Source: Symbiodinium sp. CCMP2592 (taxonomy: Eukaryota > Sar > Dinophyceae > Suessiales > Symbiodiniaceae). From it: a stretch of DNA of 64,000 nt. The number at the start of each line of letters is the position of its first letter. Position 1 is the stretch's first letter. The notes below the pieces were generated by a model, which was not told where the DNA came from, made no database searches, and was given only the letters and a program-made list of their open reading frames with translations. Position numbers and translations under genes: made by a program. Shown piece by piece: positions 63,631 through 64,000 of the stretch. The stretch covers positions 1,491,923 to 1,555,922 of the forward strand of contig CAJNDT010000002.1 in assembly GCA_905221615.1 (NCBI GenBank), given 5' to 3'.

Positions 63631-64000
63631 CTATTTCTATTATTATTTATAGTAGGATTGACTGAGGAGGGGCGCTTCAAGGAAGGGGACCGTACTGCAG
63701 GGATGAACTGAAGCCACGTGCGAGGATTTGACGAGCCAGCCTCCCCTCAGAGCCCGACCTGCCAACAAGCGTAAAGCCCTTTTCCTGAGAGGGCTTAAAC
63801 CTGAAAGCCACCACAGGGGTATATGGTCCCAAATAAGGGGCATCTAGGGTCGAATAGAGGGTAGATGGAGGGTCTAGGCATGAGCCGTGACTAACAGCAA
63901 TGTTCAAAGCCGTGCCTCCCGCACTCGTGCCAAAGCGCTGCGCTCGCTGCATCTTCTTGGCCGCGTCGTCGCCAGTGGCTACTGAGTGCAGAGGCTACGG
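61690..64000 (-). CDS. SAP/Tho1-like protein with repeated RAQRFG motifs, partial
   Basis: Three minus-strand exons share one motif. At 64000 to about 63905: DDAAKKMQRAQRFGTSAGG. At 63422-63340: EEAKIAQRAQRFGIAAGLAL, bounded by a CCCCGCAG acceptor and a GTCATG donor. At about 61786-61690: EEAERKKRRSERFGSALKAA. An acidic-basic helix followed by R[AS][QE]RFG is reminiscent of the C-terminal motif of SAP-domain ribonucleoproteins (Tho1/SARNP), which act in nuclear RNA packaging and export. No SAP domain itself is visible, and it could lie beyond the right edge. The introns are filled with MITEs, a telomere-like tract and an ATT microsatellite. The repeat and strand are convincing; the functional name is a guess. 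Confidence 0.5.
62228..62319. mobile_element. MITE family C, diverged copy
   Basis: TACTTGGAGGCTCATGGGTA on the left, TTGAACCTCCAA on the right. It lies two bases from the family B element that follows. Confidence 0.7.
62322..62414. mobile_element. MITE-like inverted repeat, family B
   Basis: Perfect 16-bp terminal inverted repeats GGGAGTTTCCGAAAAT and ATTTTCGGAAACTCCC, 93 bp in total. It sits in an intron of the SAP-like gene. Confidence 0.85.
62725..62746. repeat. Interstitial telomere-like tract (TTTAGGG)
   Basis: Three perfect units in TTTAGGG orientation, opposite to most tracts in the window. Confidence 0.8.
63072..63238. mobile_element. MITE family A, two copies head to tail
   Basis: A short copy at 63072-63150 (TATAGGGGCCTTAGGG...GGCCCTATA) is followed directly by the right part of a second, inverted copy (TTTTGGGGGTTCCTTATTAT...CCTATTCTTT...AAGGCCCCT). 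Confidence 0.7.
63502..63650. repeat. (ATT)n microsatellite
   Basis: About 150 bases of ATT with scattered changes, between two exons of the SAP-like gene. Confidence 0.95.

Noticed and set aside
63980-64000. CCGTAGCC at the right edge (minus strand), like the start of the dinoflagellate spliced leader CCGTAGCCATTTTGG
   Set aside because: Only eight bases agree before the sequence diverges, and it lies within a likely exon. No other spliced-leader relic was found.
1-64000. CRISPR arrays, bacterial-type operons, rRNA and tRNA genes
   Set aside because: Searched by eye on both strands; none seen. The short spaced repeats are MITEs and telomere-like tracts.

Overview
The window reads as nuclear DNA of a dinoflagellate, most likely a Symbiodiniaceae/Suessiales-type alga. 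The evidence is indirect. Host coding pieces are short exons on one strand, separated by long introns. One intron, fixed by protein homology, starts with GC and ends in AG before a G, a known dinoflagellate intron type. Plant-type telomere-like tracts (CCCTAAA/TTTAGGG) are scattered throughout. A CCCH zinc-finger protein with the KLDKRQR tail resembles a family I associate with these algae. No rRNA gene, tRNA gene, CRISPR array or bacterial-style operon was seen.

Host genes, all on the minus strand: (1) about 7.9-12.1 kb, a multi-exon dynamin-family protein whose GTPase motifs look altered; (2) 17.6-23.6 kb, a multi-exon ABC1/UbiB (ADCK-type) atypical kinase with the Ala-rich loop, the VAIK-type lysine, DPHPGN and DFG on separate exons; (3) about 51.2-51.7 kb, an unrecognised two-exon fragment; (4) 53.76-54.18 kb, the last exon of a CCCH zinc-finger protein; (5) 61.7-64.0 kb, exons with a repeated RAQRFG-type motif (SAP/Tho1-like), running off the right edge. 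One shared direction fits the unidirectional gene blocks known in dinoflagellates.

Two large retrotransposons dominate the middle. On the minus strand, 24363-34333 is a complete Ty1/copia LTR element: 134-bp LTRs differing at one base, a 5-bp target duplication (CCTAA), a tRNA-iMet-like primer site, and one uninterrupted gag-pol frame of about 3190 codons. That frame carries unexpected extra domains, including a RapZ-C/phosphatase-like P-loop and an exonuclease-X-C-like module. On the plus strand, 39473-50477 is an apparently intact LINE of about 11 kb with ORF1 (coiled coil) and a 3174-residue ORF2. ORF2 is ordered RING-like finger, two tandem copies of an unknown domain of about 327 residues, RNase H, APE endonuclease, reverse transcriptase, zinc fingers. 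The LINE landed inside a 103-bp MITE and duplicated about 12-16 bp of it.

The rest is gene-poor DNA with at least six families of short inverted-repeat (MITE-like) elements, a diverged 1.5-kb segmental duplication (4970-6590 and 12930-14440), long trinucleotide microsatellites (the largest about 750 bp) and interstitial telomere-like tracts. Exon boundaries for host genes are approximate, because they come from homology and splice-like signals read by eye.
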